A stretch of 64,000 nt of DNA, from positions 124,001 through 188,000 of the forward strand of contig JAODTK010003209.1 in the NCBI GenBank assembly GCA_026419785.1, in the 5' to 3' direction. Positions 48,296 to 62,000 of the stretch are shown here, piece by piece (the stretch's first letter is position 1; every line of letters starts with the position of its first letter). Source of the stretch: Sclerodactyla briareus (taxonomy: Eukaryota; Echinodermata; Holothuroidea; Dendrochirotida; Sclerodactylidae). The position numbers and the translations under genes were made by a program. Below the pieces are notes generated by a model. The model did not search any database. It was given only the letters and a program-made list of their open reading frames with translations, and was not told where the DNA came from.

Positions 48296-51200
48296 AGGTT
48301 CAGGTTGCTCCAAACTACCAACGCACGTCTCCTTGTTGTCTCGCCTGTACTTCTTTCAAAGAGGAAACATAGTCGTCACGTTGTCGCGTTTCTGTATGTC
48401 TATCTGTCCGTATTTGCGTATGTGCGATATCTTTTGATCCGCAAATGCCCTCATATAAACATTTCGTGTGAAGATTCATAGTCGAATGTTTTTTGCATGA
48501 CTCCGATTTTCAGTCGGATCGACCTGCTAATTTGCTAAATTGGTATAGAATAAATTATTCTGAAAGTTTATATACAAGATATTACCTGAGTTTCATTGAT
48601 GCAGCCAGTGTATATCTGTATATGGCAAATGTGAATTGTAAACGACGGTTAAATTTTGGGTATAGCATATGCTAACAGTTTGCCCACAAATGTACAAATT
48701 AGGCGAAATCGTTTGATTTTCACGAAACCATGGTAGATATGGTCTACCATCAATCTCGGTGAACCTAACGCTAGATTCGAGGTCCCTGCTGTTCGTTCAA
48801 TGTGGATACTGTAAATAAAGTATGTTTACCGTGATAGTATGGGGGGAGAGACTCTGTGTAATCTGAACTTTGAATTCCTTCAAGCTGAAATGGGGGGCAG
48901 TTGCATGGCAAGGGTTTCGGCTTGCGATTATTGCACATTAAACGGTGAATAGGATCCATTCGGTAGATCTTGATTGACGCAAGTGCTTTTGGGCGTTACT
49001 TGACACCTCGAAGTGTAAACGAACTGGACTTGATTCGGGGGAATTATGCTAATTAAGTAGTATTGTTGACATGGTTTGTTCGTTCCTGGAAGCTACTAAT
49101 TGCGAGCAACTAGACGAGGAAACGTGTGTGTTATTCGTCCTCCAACATTGGGTTCCTTCCGACCTTTTGCTAATGTGGGGGTATACGCGACAAAACCTGA
49201 GAATTGATTCCAGGTTTGGTAGTACTTGACTTGGGATTCCACCAATATCAACTGTGGTCACTCGGCGAATAGCTAGGTCTGCTGGCCACCTGCTACCGAA
49301 CACGAGAGATTAAGATAAATCTCTGATGTACATCGTATGAGGCGTCCATGTCCCCAGGACCAGAAGGAAAGAAGACCATCAGGCAACATTGAGTTCTGCG
49401 AGAGACCCAGCCAATGATTTGATGATGAATCCCCTTCCGAGTCAGACAGATGATGGAACAAGAAGCAAGGACCTGGCGTTGTGCTGTGAACTCCATGATC
49501 TCGGATGCGTCCGCATAAATGAGAGAATCACTCGACTCTTTCTTGCGATCTTCATCCTCTGTCGTCCGGCCGAAGGGAATATACCCAGCGAACCATGGTT
49601 GTGTATATGTGTAGTGACGCTTCTTGCGAGCACGAAGTTCCAGGGGGGAACGCAAACATCCCTCACGTTCAAATTATTTATGTAAATTACAGTTATGGGA
49701 GGGAAAGAACCCTTATGCTTGGGGTCACCTAAAGATCAACGGGAGTCGGAAAGTGGAGTCTCTTAACAATTCGTGAGCGGGGTTATGTGCAACAAATAGT
49801 GTTTCTAGCTAGCTCAGATTGGAGGAGATAGATAATCATATTAGTCCAGGCGAATATAGGTGCACGCTAGTGCAATGTCCGGCAATAAAACTCGTGAGTT
49901 AGGATAGGGTTGCGGTAACTAGGTCATCTTCTTGTGCGGTAGATTCGACGACCGGGAATAAACCAACAAATTAACATATCCGGCCTGTTCCTCGTTCTTC
50001 TCGTTGGTATGTATCAACCTTCTAGGATTAATTCCCGGTCGCTCATATGAACCCCAATGGAATTTATCCTCGAATGTACTGTGCGAGCGCCGCTTACTCT
50101 GGTCACTCTCTCAAGCGGGTAAGACCTCAGATGACCGTCAACACTACAGCACGGGATGAATGACAGCAAGGGGACAGGGACTTTGACTTTGAAGATAGGA
50201 TGAATAGTTCATTGAAACTGGGCTAGGTGGTTCATGGAACTATAAGTAGCTCAAAATGAAGCCGACATTCGTTGGAATTAAATATTGAAGACCATTTTAT
50301 AGGCAATGACCAGTGAAACGGCGAATGGCGCTGTGGGTTTTGTCTTTAGGCTCGTAAGGTTCAATAAATATTCAGTGTAGTTCAATAGACATTCGGCATT
50401 ATTTCACGTTAAAAAACAATCTAGTGTTTTAAGGATGTGTTCCCCGGTTGAAGGTTCAAAAACGCATGGACATGCTGTCTTTAATATAAATGGGATGATC
50501 CCGGACATGACGTCATTCGTTGCTAATCCAGGATTTACCGTACCTAGATTTGCGGTTATATTTCCGTATATAAAGATTGGCTCAGTTTAGAGCGACAAGA
50601 ACGCACAATCACTTTTAAGAGTAGGGGGTAGGGGGTAAAAAGAAGCAAGATTATAGGAGGCAAACAACAGTGTGCCTTTGTACAGAGGCTTCGAGCCAGG
50701 TCACTGGCCTTCAGTGGCTGCGTCCTTAGGGTAGCGGATGCTTAACGTGTATTAACCTAATATTAATGCAGATGGGATATACCGATAGTCGAAGTAATAA
50801 CATCCAAAGCACACTCGCTACACGTTTTGTTCTCAAAGCCAAGTATCGAGGAGGAAAACAAAGTGGGTTGCTGAGAACAACATTTTTTTTTTCTTGAACC
50901 ACGAAGGGTACAATCGCATCCACCCAAGCAATATAAAACCATGAGGAGAAAACAGCAGATAAAATGAATATTACACAACAATGAATATGCAAAACATGAC
51001 ACAAACAGAGTGCACAGAACAGAGAAAAGAAACAAGTTGCATAATTGAACAAGCATTTAAAGACAAACAGAGTTCAATAAACAGTGCGTTTTTGCGTATT
51101 TGTAAATCGCCCATTACTCAAAAAAGGGTTTTGGTTTTTTTTTGTTTCGCCTGGGTTTGTTAAAGAAGAGACGTTACTGGTCACTTGCCGTGTGTGGGTG

Positions 51201-51669
51201 TGTCTGTATGTATGTATGTGCGCATCGATATCTCCTGAAACCGTGAAATGCCCTTTTGCTGGAATGTTTGTGCGGAGGTGTATGATCGAGTGTCGCTAAT
51301 CGTGTAGTCTAATTCATGCAGATTTTGCTTGATTTTCACAAAGCTTGGTGAATGTGGTCAACTATTCAGTCCCGATGAATGTAACAGTAGAGACGAAGTC
51401 GCTGAAGGTCATTCAGTGTGATTTACCTTATCGTAGGTTTTATTGGTTTTGAGAAGTTTATGGGTGAAGCCAGGTCACATGGTGTCATCAGATGTGTAAT
51501 TTACATATATTCTCATACAATATTAGATGATAGGAATACATTTCACAGAGAGTAACAATACAATGCTGCAATGACTCCTGCCGAAGCTGTTGGACGATTG
51601 ATATAAAACACAACAAAAAACACAACAACCGAAATTACCTAAGAAATCAGAGAGACTTAGTGATCAAGT
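48296..51669. other. mostly unassigned; minus-strand coding-like stretch 49050-49660
   Basis: On the minus strand 49660-49290 gives 120 codons without a stop, including QPWFAGYIPFGRTTEDEDRK and DSLIYADASEIMEFT. Neighbouring frames continue open to 49050. This could be a frameshifted exon or a retroelement gag-like region. No domain is recognised. The rest of the interval shows nothing. Confidence 0.25.
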
Positions 51670-51869
51670 TGTGTTGTTGTTGTTGTGTGTGTGTGTGTGT
51701 GTGCGCGCGCCCGGGGGTGTGTGTCTGTGTGTTTGGTTCGTGTGCGTGCTGCGTGTTTGTGTGCGTGTGTGGCGCGGCGTGTGTGCGCGCGTGTGTGCGT
51801 GCGTTCGCGCGTGTGTGTATGTGTGTGTCTATGTTTAGTGTGTGTGCGTGTGCATATGCGTGTGTGTAT
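51670..51869. repeat. (GT)n-rich alternating purine-pyrimidine tract
   Basis: About 200 bp of GT with GCGCGC segments (51703-51709, 51786-51791). The open frames through it on both strands (Cys/Val and His/Thr repeats) are artefacts of the repeat. Confidence 0.95.
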
Positions 51870-54800
51870 AAGCACATTGTCTACACCAATAACAGAAACC
51901 ATAGAACGCGCTACCAGAAGAGGCGTTTATGGCAATCGTCATGTTAAAGCGAGCAGTAGTCTGCCAATTATCATGAGGGGGCTCTCATTTCTCGCCGAAA
52001 AGTGGTTAATTATGCGCGTCTGCTAGGTTTGACAACCACCAATAATTTGGAGCAAATAATATAATAATACATTTTTTTTCAGTCTCCATAATTCTGGTTA
52101 TTGAAGGTCTATTCATTTGATATAACCAAATGGCATCCGTAATGTCTCCATCGCACAATCTGCGTATATGGAAATCAGCCAAGCGTTGGTTTCGGACAAA
52201 TGAACGATATAATCACTCAAAGTAAATATGATTTCACAGCACGATTTGAAGATCTCGCTTCAAAGAACAACAGCTAATTTCATCAGACCCGGAAATACGG
52301 GTTAAACATAGTCATTAGTAGTTCACTCTCCGCTCGCAATTTTATGGCTGGATAGGAAGTGAGAGTAGTGAGTTTGGAATGGTGCTCTAGTCTTTGTGAT
52401 GATTTCCTCGGAAGAATTCCCACTGATATATTTTAGGTCATCCTTCCCGAGAAACATTACAATTGAACACATACTTGGGAAATACATAGCGTTTGTATTA
52501 AACGGCCCTACAAACGAAATTTCACTCGCAATCCAACGCACTCGTAATACATGATACGTGGGACCCGTTCTGAAAATGTTAACTACCAATCTACTGTGAC
52601 TTGGAAAAGTACGCGCAGGTACATGTACACATATAGACCCACCAGAGATTTTACCGTCAGGGAGACTGTTGCCTCCACTACGCGGTGTGGGAGTGCGCGC
52701 ATGCACCGGTGCCCACATAGGCCTCCCCGTCATATGCGACTTGGAACACTCATGAGAGACTTCTCAATACAGAGTACTGGGGTATTACTTACATGTACAT
52801 ATAGGCCAACTCATGGTTGGATGCACACATGTATATCCATAGAGTTTCTAATAAGAAAAATGAACATGGTAAAGGCAGGGGATCATTCCAAATTGTGCGG
52901 ACTTTATTACTTTTAAACGAGCATACGGAAATATACAATTATTTTGCTAACATATATGTACATAACACAGTGTGGTGCTCTGAACATTTCTTACCCATGG
53001 ACTTTACAATTTTTAAGAGATACTGACTGCGTGGAACATATGTCTTAGTGAAAAACAAATAACACGACCCGTAGTCTGTACACGTTTTGGTGATCGACAC
53101 TAGGACGGTCGCGACTGCAATGGTGTGGCACCTTAGTGAATGCCCCGGTTTAAAAGTAGTCAAATGATTAACCTGATTAAATTGATATGCCCGCAATTAA
53201 AATATATCGTTAGGATAACCCATATTTCTGAAATTATTTCATTGGTCAAATAATTTTGTTGATCCCTCTAACGTCAGCCTCACTGCCTGTCGACAATGAT
53301 TTTTATTGGCCTAAACCTCGTACCAACTTATAGGACAATGGCTAAATTTGTTGCCTCTATTTACTTATAGTAATCGTAATCGTAATCGTGCTACCCATCT
53401 GCGTCTTCCTAAATGTTGATTTTTTATAACCTAATGAATACTCTCAAATGGATGATGGAAAAATACTTTTATCATGATTCGATTACCTTGATCTCATAGC
53501 ATGTAACTTTACATATTAAGCAAAAGCGAAATCATGGAAATGCACCCCCCGAACACACGAGAAAAGTTTTTGCTTATGGCTGGGCTGTGGCTCCATTTAT
53601 CTACAGTTATGAATGCCTCCACGATTAAGTTAATTCAGTTTGATTTACAAGTATATACACGCATTGCCAAACACGCTGAAGAAGAATTCACATTCACAGC
53701 TAAAGCTGTACAATAGGCCTTACGACACCCTCGTCTTCGGAATATTTGCAGATTTCGTCAATATGTGAGATGCAAGTTACAATTTCTATACAGGAGTATC
53801 GTTTGGTAGGAGCGTCCTCACGCCCTCACTGCTTCTGGCGACCACTTGGGACCGTAGCGCACTCCCAGGACTGGACAGCCTGCGGGCGCTCGAGTGTGAC
53901 GTCTAGCTCCGCATAAACGAAAATAAATGTGGAATATGATCATTCCCTAAAATATGTACATGCACTCCGAATCAACCAGATCACCACACATACAACACGG
54001 GGCAGATGATAACAAGTATAGTCCCCAAACATCTCCCGTACGCGTAGCCAAACATGAAATACAGTGAGGAACCACCTACCCCAGCACTTTTCCATCCATC
54101 GTTCGTTCTACTACAGCAGTTGTAATATATACATCAAGGAACTAACTGGACCTTTTAGTGGTCCACGAGAATATCGAAATATTATGGCTCAGCTTACCTA
54201 TCAAACATATTTAATACTGTGATATCGTACTTTATCTCGTTCCCTGGGGACATCTGAATAGGCCTGTAACGTGTGGGAAGCTGAACTTAAACTAAGGATA
54301 AATAATATTTCATACAAATATGTACTGGTACATCATCAGATTGAAACGTTCTTTCAAAAATGGTTCGCATGGAAATTAGAGTTCGCTACACTTTTTGAAC
54401 AGTAAATCAGTCGTTCATGTCCCGGGATTGTAATTTCTCTTCTGACATCCCCGAAGAATACATACGAAATTTCGTTCCGCTGTGTCACCACGTTGGTCTA
54501 GCCAGATTGAATACATCGACCAAGGGACGAATCTTGCCAACAAGTTAAATAACCAGCAGCTCCGATGTGTGTTCATCCATACGTAGTCAGAATTTCGTCT
54601 ATTGAAAGTTGAAACATTCTTCGGTTAAGGAGGTCGTCAACGAAACCGTCGGAGCTATATGGTGTGCTACAGAAGAACTCATCAATCCGAGTGATATAAG
54701 CATTTCGATAATTATTTATGAGCCCGACCTGCTTTCTTTATTTCTCGTGCTAGCGTCAGCGCTACGAGGAAGATTTAATGAAGAGGGACATGCCCCTTTC

Positions 54801-56667
54801 CTTCGCAATCCGTTCATCTTACTTTCATAGACACTGTTGCTGCGCCCCCGGGGGGGACAAAACAACCAATGCCTGGTCGCCGTGTAGGTTGTCGATCGCC
54901 TAGTTATCGTGGGCGTTCAACTCGATGGATCCGATGCGCAGATACTCTAAAATGGAAACGGAAAAAAAACCGTTATGTCGTGATTGTCATTGTGATATGG
55001 AGAACGCGTCAAAGACAGGTCTCTCTATACCGATATTTATCAGACTGTCACGAAATATTTTTCTCCATTTTTCAGGCTGAACAAGGAGGAATGTGGTACA
55101 CCAATTGGATACCTTCTCCAAATTGAAAAAGTTATGAAACAAGGTACAATGGCTTTCTATCTATAAAAATCACCGATAAATGCATGAGTGAATGTCAAAA
55201 CTCAAAACTCAAGGGGATGCTATTCCACAACAGGACGTTCTGGGCTTCATCAGATGGCAAATTGGATCCTATACTACTGCGGCGGCGTTTTTTTTTTTCA
55301 GCTGTAATGATGAACAGATGAAGAAACTGGTATTGTTTGTCCTGAATTGAAACAATGCGATGGAAACACGGCAAATTTCGTTGTAGTGTGACCGGTCGCT
55401 TTATATTTGACCCCTCATTCAAAGGTATACATTAGCTTATGAACGTCTGTGAAAATCCTGGTCGTCCATTAGGAGATATTTAATAGCATACAGTCAAATA
55501 AAATACATTGAATAATACAGATAAATTTCCTATTGCATCCGCAACCAGGTCATCACATTCACAGATGATAAATCGCCTCTGTGTGCGTAAAAACATGTGT
55601 GAACCTATCTACCAAATGACCTTTCATTATCCTTGATAGGACCCATATAAACTTTTCCTATTCGCTGGTCAATCGACGTTGGGGAACGTGTGGAACTACG
55701 TTGGGAGAATAATTTACCACACTCGACAGTCCGGGAGATTCTTCTATTTGGGAGAATAAAATTGCCTCCTGTTTAGGAGAATTTGAATAAATCATGTGGC
55801 TGCCACATTGTATTTTTTCCCACCTGCAACGTTCACCATATGGGATATATAGGAGACATTCATGGTCACCCCTCTTGAAAATTCGTCAGTCCGAGTTTTC
55901 CATTCTTATTGCATGTTCAGGATCCTTGTTGTCCCAACTACAAAAAGCTTGGTTTGATTGGTAGTTGTCAATGAAGATTTCGAGATGTTTGACTAAGAAT
56001 AGATTCTTCCAGTGGTACATTTTTTGGATTGGATTCGTCACAGTCGTTCCGAACGACAATTTGTTGTGATGTGAACTGTGTGTTTGATAAAGAGAATGAC
56101 ATTGACTATAGTAGCATCGTTCCATGCTATGGAAACACACGTAAGTGTAATCATCGACCTAATGTTAATTTATTCCAACATCGGGATGTCTGCAGACTAT
56201 TCAGATCTTGTAACATACAACGAGTCTCCGAACACAGGAGAATCTCAGAATTCTCCCGAGGAGAATCTCTCGGACTGCTCGAACAGACTGTTAAACCTCA
56301 ACACCCAACGGAGTGAGATACCCTATGTTCGACGCGGCCTAAGTATTCAGAATGTTGAAGGCTTGAATTTCATGTATTTGCATTTGAACTCAAAAATACA
56401 GCGATCGGTGGATTACTTCTTGCAGTAGAAGGAGAGTATTACGATGCGGAAGCACTATTGGAGTAATCAACATATCATTCTGATTGAAAATCACTACATT
56501 ATTTTATTCAGCTGTAATTGCTCTGAGATTCACGAATCTTTCTCCAGTCATAGTCACAACATACATATGACGTTAGCCTTCAAGCAGGCTCGGTGCATAC
56601 TCTCCCACAAGTCAAATCCATGTCAGAAACATGTGTCACTAGTTCAACTTATCCATGTAAACATATC
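51870..56667. other. mostly unassigned; weak exon candidate 56029-56428
   Basis: Two overlapping plus-strand frames cover 56029-56428. The second carries SADYSDLVTYNESPNTGESQ, an acidic Ser/Asn-rich stretch that looks like an intracellular tail. The first carries CCDVNCVFDKENDIDYSS. No domain is recognised. A (taatcg)n tract is at 53370-53388. Nothing else seen in about 4.8 kb. Confidence 0.25.
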
Positions 56668-57298
56668 CTACTGATACATCAGTTATAAGCAGCAATCAAA
56701 CGTTCGCAACATATTCTACTGGTACATCAGTCATAAGCAGTAATCAAATGTAGCCGTCATATTCTACTGATACATCAGTATAAGCAGCAATCAAACGTTC
56801 ACGTCATATTCTACTGATACATCAGTTATAAGCAGCAATCAAATGTTCCCGTCATATTCTACTGATACATCAATAATAAGCAGCAATCAAACGTTCCCGT
56901 CATATTCTACATCAGTCATAAGCAGTAATCAAATGTAACCGTCATATTCTACTGATACATCAGTTATAAGCAGCAATCAAACGTTCCCGTCATATTCAAC
57001 TAATACATCAGTTATAAGCAGCAATCAAATGTTCCCGTCATATTCTACTGATACATCAGTTATAAGCAGCAATGAAACGTTCCCGTCATATTCAACTGAT
57101 ACATCAGTTATAAGCAGTAATCAAATGTAGCCGTCATATTCTACTGATACATAAGTTATAAGCAGCAATCAAATGTTCCCGTCATATTCAACTGATACAT
57201 CAGTTATAAGCAGTAATCAAATGTAGCCGTCATATTCTACTGATACATCAGTTATAAGCAGCAATCAAACGTTCCCGTCTTATTCTACTGATACCTCA
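56668..57298 (+). repeat. 48-bp minisatellite, about 13 copies
   Basis: The unit is ctactgatacatcagttata then agcagcaatcaaacgttccc then gtcatatt. Two main types alternate irregularly: gcagcaatcaaacgttccc and gcagtaatcaaatgtagcc. One unit (56908-56949) lacks six bases. Each unit contains the inverted repeat actgat-ac-atcagt. Confidence 0.95.
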
Positions 57299-58057
57299 TG
57301 TGATTGAGTTCAACAGTAATTCTCAGAGGATGACCTGGCAATGTAGTCTCAGGATACTATACCAGAGGATATTACCCCCAATGACACCTTCAATGGCTTA
57401 ATCAAACTAATGGGGAACTAATGTCGAGTTTATATTTTGACGCGTTCGGGATTAATTAACCCATTTTAAACCAGTTTGCCGTATCATTGTGATGGCTGTC
57501 CGTCTAAGGCCTCCAAATAGCCACCTGTTAGTAACTTACCTACCCTAACTGAAATACTCAACTTCCTATACTTAGAATGCATTGGTTGGGCGACGTACAC
57601 GAGGTTCCGAGTGCTTCGTTCAACGTTCACTAGATGTATGAAACTAACTCGATGAGAGATTGGAATAAAGTCGTTGACTTGGGAAAATTAATTGGATCGG
57701 ACGTAGATCGAGACAATGGCTTGTCTGGTGGAACTTTGATTGAGGTGACAATTTTTTTTTTATTGACCGAGTTTACGTCGTAGACCCTCTAAATCGCCAG
57801 GTCAGATAAACGTCTACATTTGGCCTTAGGGCTGTACGTGTCACTCCGACAAATTCGACATCAAACACATCACCAGCTCGAGCATCGAATCGGAATACCC
57901 CACTAATCTAAGAGTTCATGATAGCATGCAGTCTCCTATATGCTACAAAATCGCAGTAGCTAGGGGGTTATATGTATTTATTGTTATTATTCAATTGTGA
58001 TTTGCAGGTCCAAGTTTCCTCTTGTTGTATGTTGACAATTGAAAAAAAAAACGTATT
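57299..58057. other. no recognisable feature
   Basis: No repeat or gene seen. Confidence 0.4.
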
Positions 58058-58169
58058 CACGCGCGCGCGTTGTGTGTATGGGTGTGGGTGTGGGTGTGTG
58101 TGTGTGTGTGTGTGGTGTGGTGTGTGTGTGTGTGTGTGTGTGTGGGTGTGTGGGTGTGTGTGTGTGGGC
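58058..58169. repeat. (GC)n(GT)n microsatellite
   Basis: A short CG run followed by about 95 bp of GT with GGT interruptions. Confidence 0.95.
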
Positions 58170-58875
58170 AGTAATGTGTACTTTTCTATGACAACATTCC
58201 TACCGTCAACCGTGGCGTTGAATTAAGCTTCAACTGGCCCAACTGAATAATGGAATGGTTACAGCGCAGACAGACTAACTTTCTAAAATGTCTAGCATTC
58301 TACACGAAACCAATGAGCAGCACCGTCATTTACCCATGAACCTTTTTTTGGTCGAAAAGTCGAGAATGTGGTAATTCCCCTGTACGACCTGACGTCACTA
58401 ACATCCATTAAAACAAGCTCATAGCGACATATTATCGAGTATAATTGATATGTAACGTCTACATATTCAGCAATCAACATTGATATCACCATGTGTCATT
58501 ATGGATTGTTAGAGCTCGTGATGAAATCAATTATAAGATATCGACATGATTCCATCGGCAGAAAAATGAACTTTCTACATCTACCATTATTATACAGACA
58601 TATAACAGATAGGCTGGGCCGTTAACCCCACGACACCTTCATCAGGGGACTATTACTGATGAGTTAAGTATTTGAATTCGCTGTAGAGTTGACTTTGAAT
58701 TCAACCATCCCCCTCTCTGGTGACAGCGGAAAGGAAAATGCCTGGCGAATAAATCACCGAGAGTTCACATCCGCCTGATGAAGCAAGCAGCGGCGCATTT
58801 GGTTGAACCCTGTGAATACATGACGAATATTTCCAAGAACTGGATGTCTAATGAATATGCATAGCAGCTCAAACA
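58170..58875. other. no gene; possible retroelement-type 3' motif
   Basis: Two cctgatgaag-type motifs in opposite orientation, ccttcatcaggg (58629) and cctgatgaag (58773), lie about 130 bp apart. They resemble phrases often found near retroelement 3' ends, but no element could be delimited. Confidence 0.25.
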
Positions 58876-58893
58876 TGATAGATAGATAGATAG

Positions 58894-58928
<35 letters not shown>

Positions 58929-58979
58929 GATAGATAGATAGATAGAGATAGATAGATAGATAGATCGATAGATAGATAG

Positions 58980-59018
<39 letters not shown>

Positions 59019-59021
59019 GAG
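58876..59021. repeat. (GATA)n microsatellite
   Basis: About 145 bp of GATA with a few one- or two-base interruptions. Confidence 0.95.
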
Positions 59022-62000
59022 ACGACACCAGGTGCCCCCGTTCCGCGTGTCCCCCACCCCTTGAAAAAAAAAATATTCCGTAGTCAGTATTCGATTACTA
59101 GTTTGACATAGATCTGGCTAATTTGTTCTTGTTTTTTTATCACAAGAAAGGCAGTAATTGTGCCGAATTTTCTTCGCACGCACTAAAAAGTGTACAAATT
59201 TCGTGCTCGTGGGATTCCTGGCTATTGGCCTAGCTTATAAATGGTGAGATTGATCCAGAAATTTATCAGTGACCGAAACTTAATTGAACTGTTCAAACCT
59301 CTTTTTATGACTAAACCCATAGCCTATGGTACGTTCTTCCTCCCTCGACACGCGCAATTGGCTATCAGACGGCGATCACACTGAGGGTTTATTCAACAAG
59401 GTACTGCAACTCGAAGGTCCCTGCTCTCTCGGGCATGAATTCATACCATGATTGGGTGTCAGTAGAGTTAAAGCTGGCTAATTTTTTTTTTTTTTTTTTT
59501 TTTTTGCCGAAACCCTCTTTCGGGTGTGCTCGGGAAAGACAGGATAAATGTGCGCGCTCCGCGCGCACTGGCGGACAGCAGTATGAGACAGCAATTTTCC
59601 AATCAATTACAAAAATTGTGATCATAAAATGTTTAAAGCTTGGTACATACAACCGAAAACCCCCGAGATATGTCATTTTTGGCCAATCGGGGGGGCTGTA
59701 CAAGCCAAAAAAAAAATATGGTGGGGCGCTCCGGTCAGATAGCATTCTTGTGCCCCCTGAAAAAAAAAATGTTGTGCCCCCATTGTGCCCCCAGAATTAA
59801 GAGTCTGGTGACGCCCCAATCAAAAAAGTGTTAAAATCGTAAACACTCTTTTTGTGATATATGCGTGCGTTCCTCATCCTTCATGTACAATCGTCAGTTC
59901 AACATAACCTCCCTCATTTTGGTGTCTTATATCTAGTGTACTTAGGAAACTCAACAAATTTCAGCGGATTCGAGTGTGAAAAGGAGACAATTATGATATT
60001 GCGCAATGTGCACCGTCACGCGAGTAACCGTGCCACTGTGTAAAGGTTATCCAAAACATGTATTCCCTCCCACCAACCTAGTAAGAAAAGAACTAACAAT
60101 GGGATCTTATTGTAAACTTACACATTCGTTCACAAAATCTGAAAGAAAATTTTTTCTCTGAAATTTAACTAATATTTTTCTGCTATATTGGTGCAAAATA
60201 TCAACATTTACTTGTTAAGTCAATAGGCGACCTTTGCATCGTTACTCTGTTCACGTCATCAGTCTTCAGTCCAAAAACTTTTTTATGATGATTCAGGGTT
60301 AGTGGAGGTGAATTCATTCAAGTGAAACAGATAACTCAACAACTCAACAGGCACAGAATCGCCAAAAATTTTGGTTGATGGGTATTGACTGCCCTCTTTT
60401 CATCTGTGGCCAGTTTAAAGAAGATCAGTTGCTATGGCAGGACCAGTATATTCAGGCAATGAATGATGTAAACGTTAACCATTCTAAAATGTATTAGTTG
60501 CTGTTCCGTTCATTCATTTTTATTTGCGGGTGAGCGCTCCATAAGTCATCATGTGTCTCCGTTCGTCTGCCTGTCAGTTCGTCCGTTCGTCATTTTATCA
60601 TTTCATTTATTTCGTTTACACAAGGAAATGGTTGAAGCAGGACACTAGGAAACAGTATATTGTCTATCAGGTTAGTGACCATACGAATAAAGAAAAGTCC
60701 TAATATGTACAATGCACATGAATAATACACTGACATGGTTGTAAGGCGTTATGAGGTGGATGAAAACGTCGGCATGCTCCACTGACTGAATGGAAGAACT
60801 CATGTTTCGGATGCTTCCTTTTGAGGGTCTATTAGACATGTTTCGTTTTCGATGCTGTTGCCAGTGAGAGAGACAGCTTGAAGTGGTCGCGAATGTGCCA
60901 AAGAACACGATTGCCAAAAAACCCTGCCGGACATTAACTTAAAGTGAGGCGGAGAAGAAAGTGATCAATTATGGTCATGCAACTCTCAAGAATCCTTGTG
61001 GGTAAGGAGATACCGGTTAACAAAAGTCAAAGATTTTATGAATGGAGATATTCGTTGACAGCAGAAATACTATTAAATTTCATAAGGTCAATGTAAGATC
61101 GATAGAAAAGGCATTGAAGGTCTTTGAATCAAATGAACGCAAAATACGGTATTCTCAAGTGCATCGATGGCATGCCCGACATTCCTCTAGGATGGCGGTA
61201 ACAGGCAATAACATTAGATAGCGGTAACAGGCGATAACATTATATTCTCTACTCAGTGTTTCATATTAACCCATAAATCTTCACTGGACAGTTAGACAGC
61301 AATTTCTCAGGGCATCACTAATCAAATTTTGGTGTTTACAGTGACATTAGTGAATCGCGCTTTGTAAAAATGCAATGAGGTAGAATGTTGAGATATTTAG
61401 TCAACATCTATTGGCGATTTTTAAAGCAATTCGAAAGGTATTCGAGGTCATTTGAAGTCAAATTATCTAAATGTTCATATCTTGCAAACCATTGATGTTA
61501 TGGAGACGTTGGAATACATAGTCATCATTTATTTTAAAGTCATTGGAGGTCATTTTAGATCATTTGAGGTCAAATTAGGAACAGTGACCGATTTGAATGG
61601 ATCTTGGTCATACAGTCAGCTGGTGGTCGTGAATACGTAGAATCTTATTAGGAGGTCATCCAAGTTGAATATTCCCGCAGGTACAGAGACTTTTCTATTC
61701 ACGCTTGTTAAATAACATTCTTGGTTCTTTCTATGTGTCAATAATCAAGACCACATTTATTTGTAAGTTTATTAGAGATTTCAAATCCCTATAAGGATTT
61801 TCCGGTCATACAAATGTTGCTGAGAAGAAAGAAAAATATTTAGGACGTATGATTTGAAGAACAATTTATTGATATTGTTTAGGCCATGCACAAATGTTCC
61901 ATGTGAGGAAGGACTAAACCAGGCGGTACGACGATTGAAATGTCATTAGATGTGTCAAGAAATTGATTTACAGCCGCCTACGGGGGGGGGGGGGGTTTTT

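Noticed and set aside
51647..52026. Cys/Val- and His/Thr-rich open frames on both strands
   Set aside because: These are translations of a GT microsatellite.
56668..57298. CRISPR-like array
   Set aside because: 48-bp units follow each other directly without spacers.
58629..58785. terminal inverted repeats of an element (ccttcatcaggg / cctgatgaag)
   Set aside because: The match is only about 10 bp with no target duplication or further pairing.
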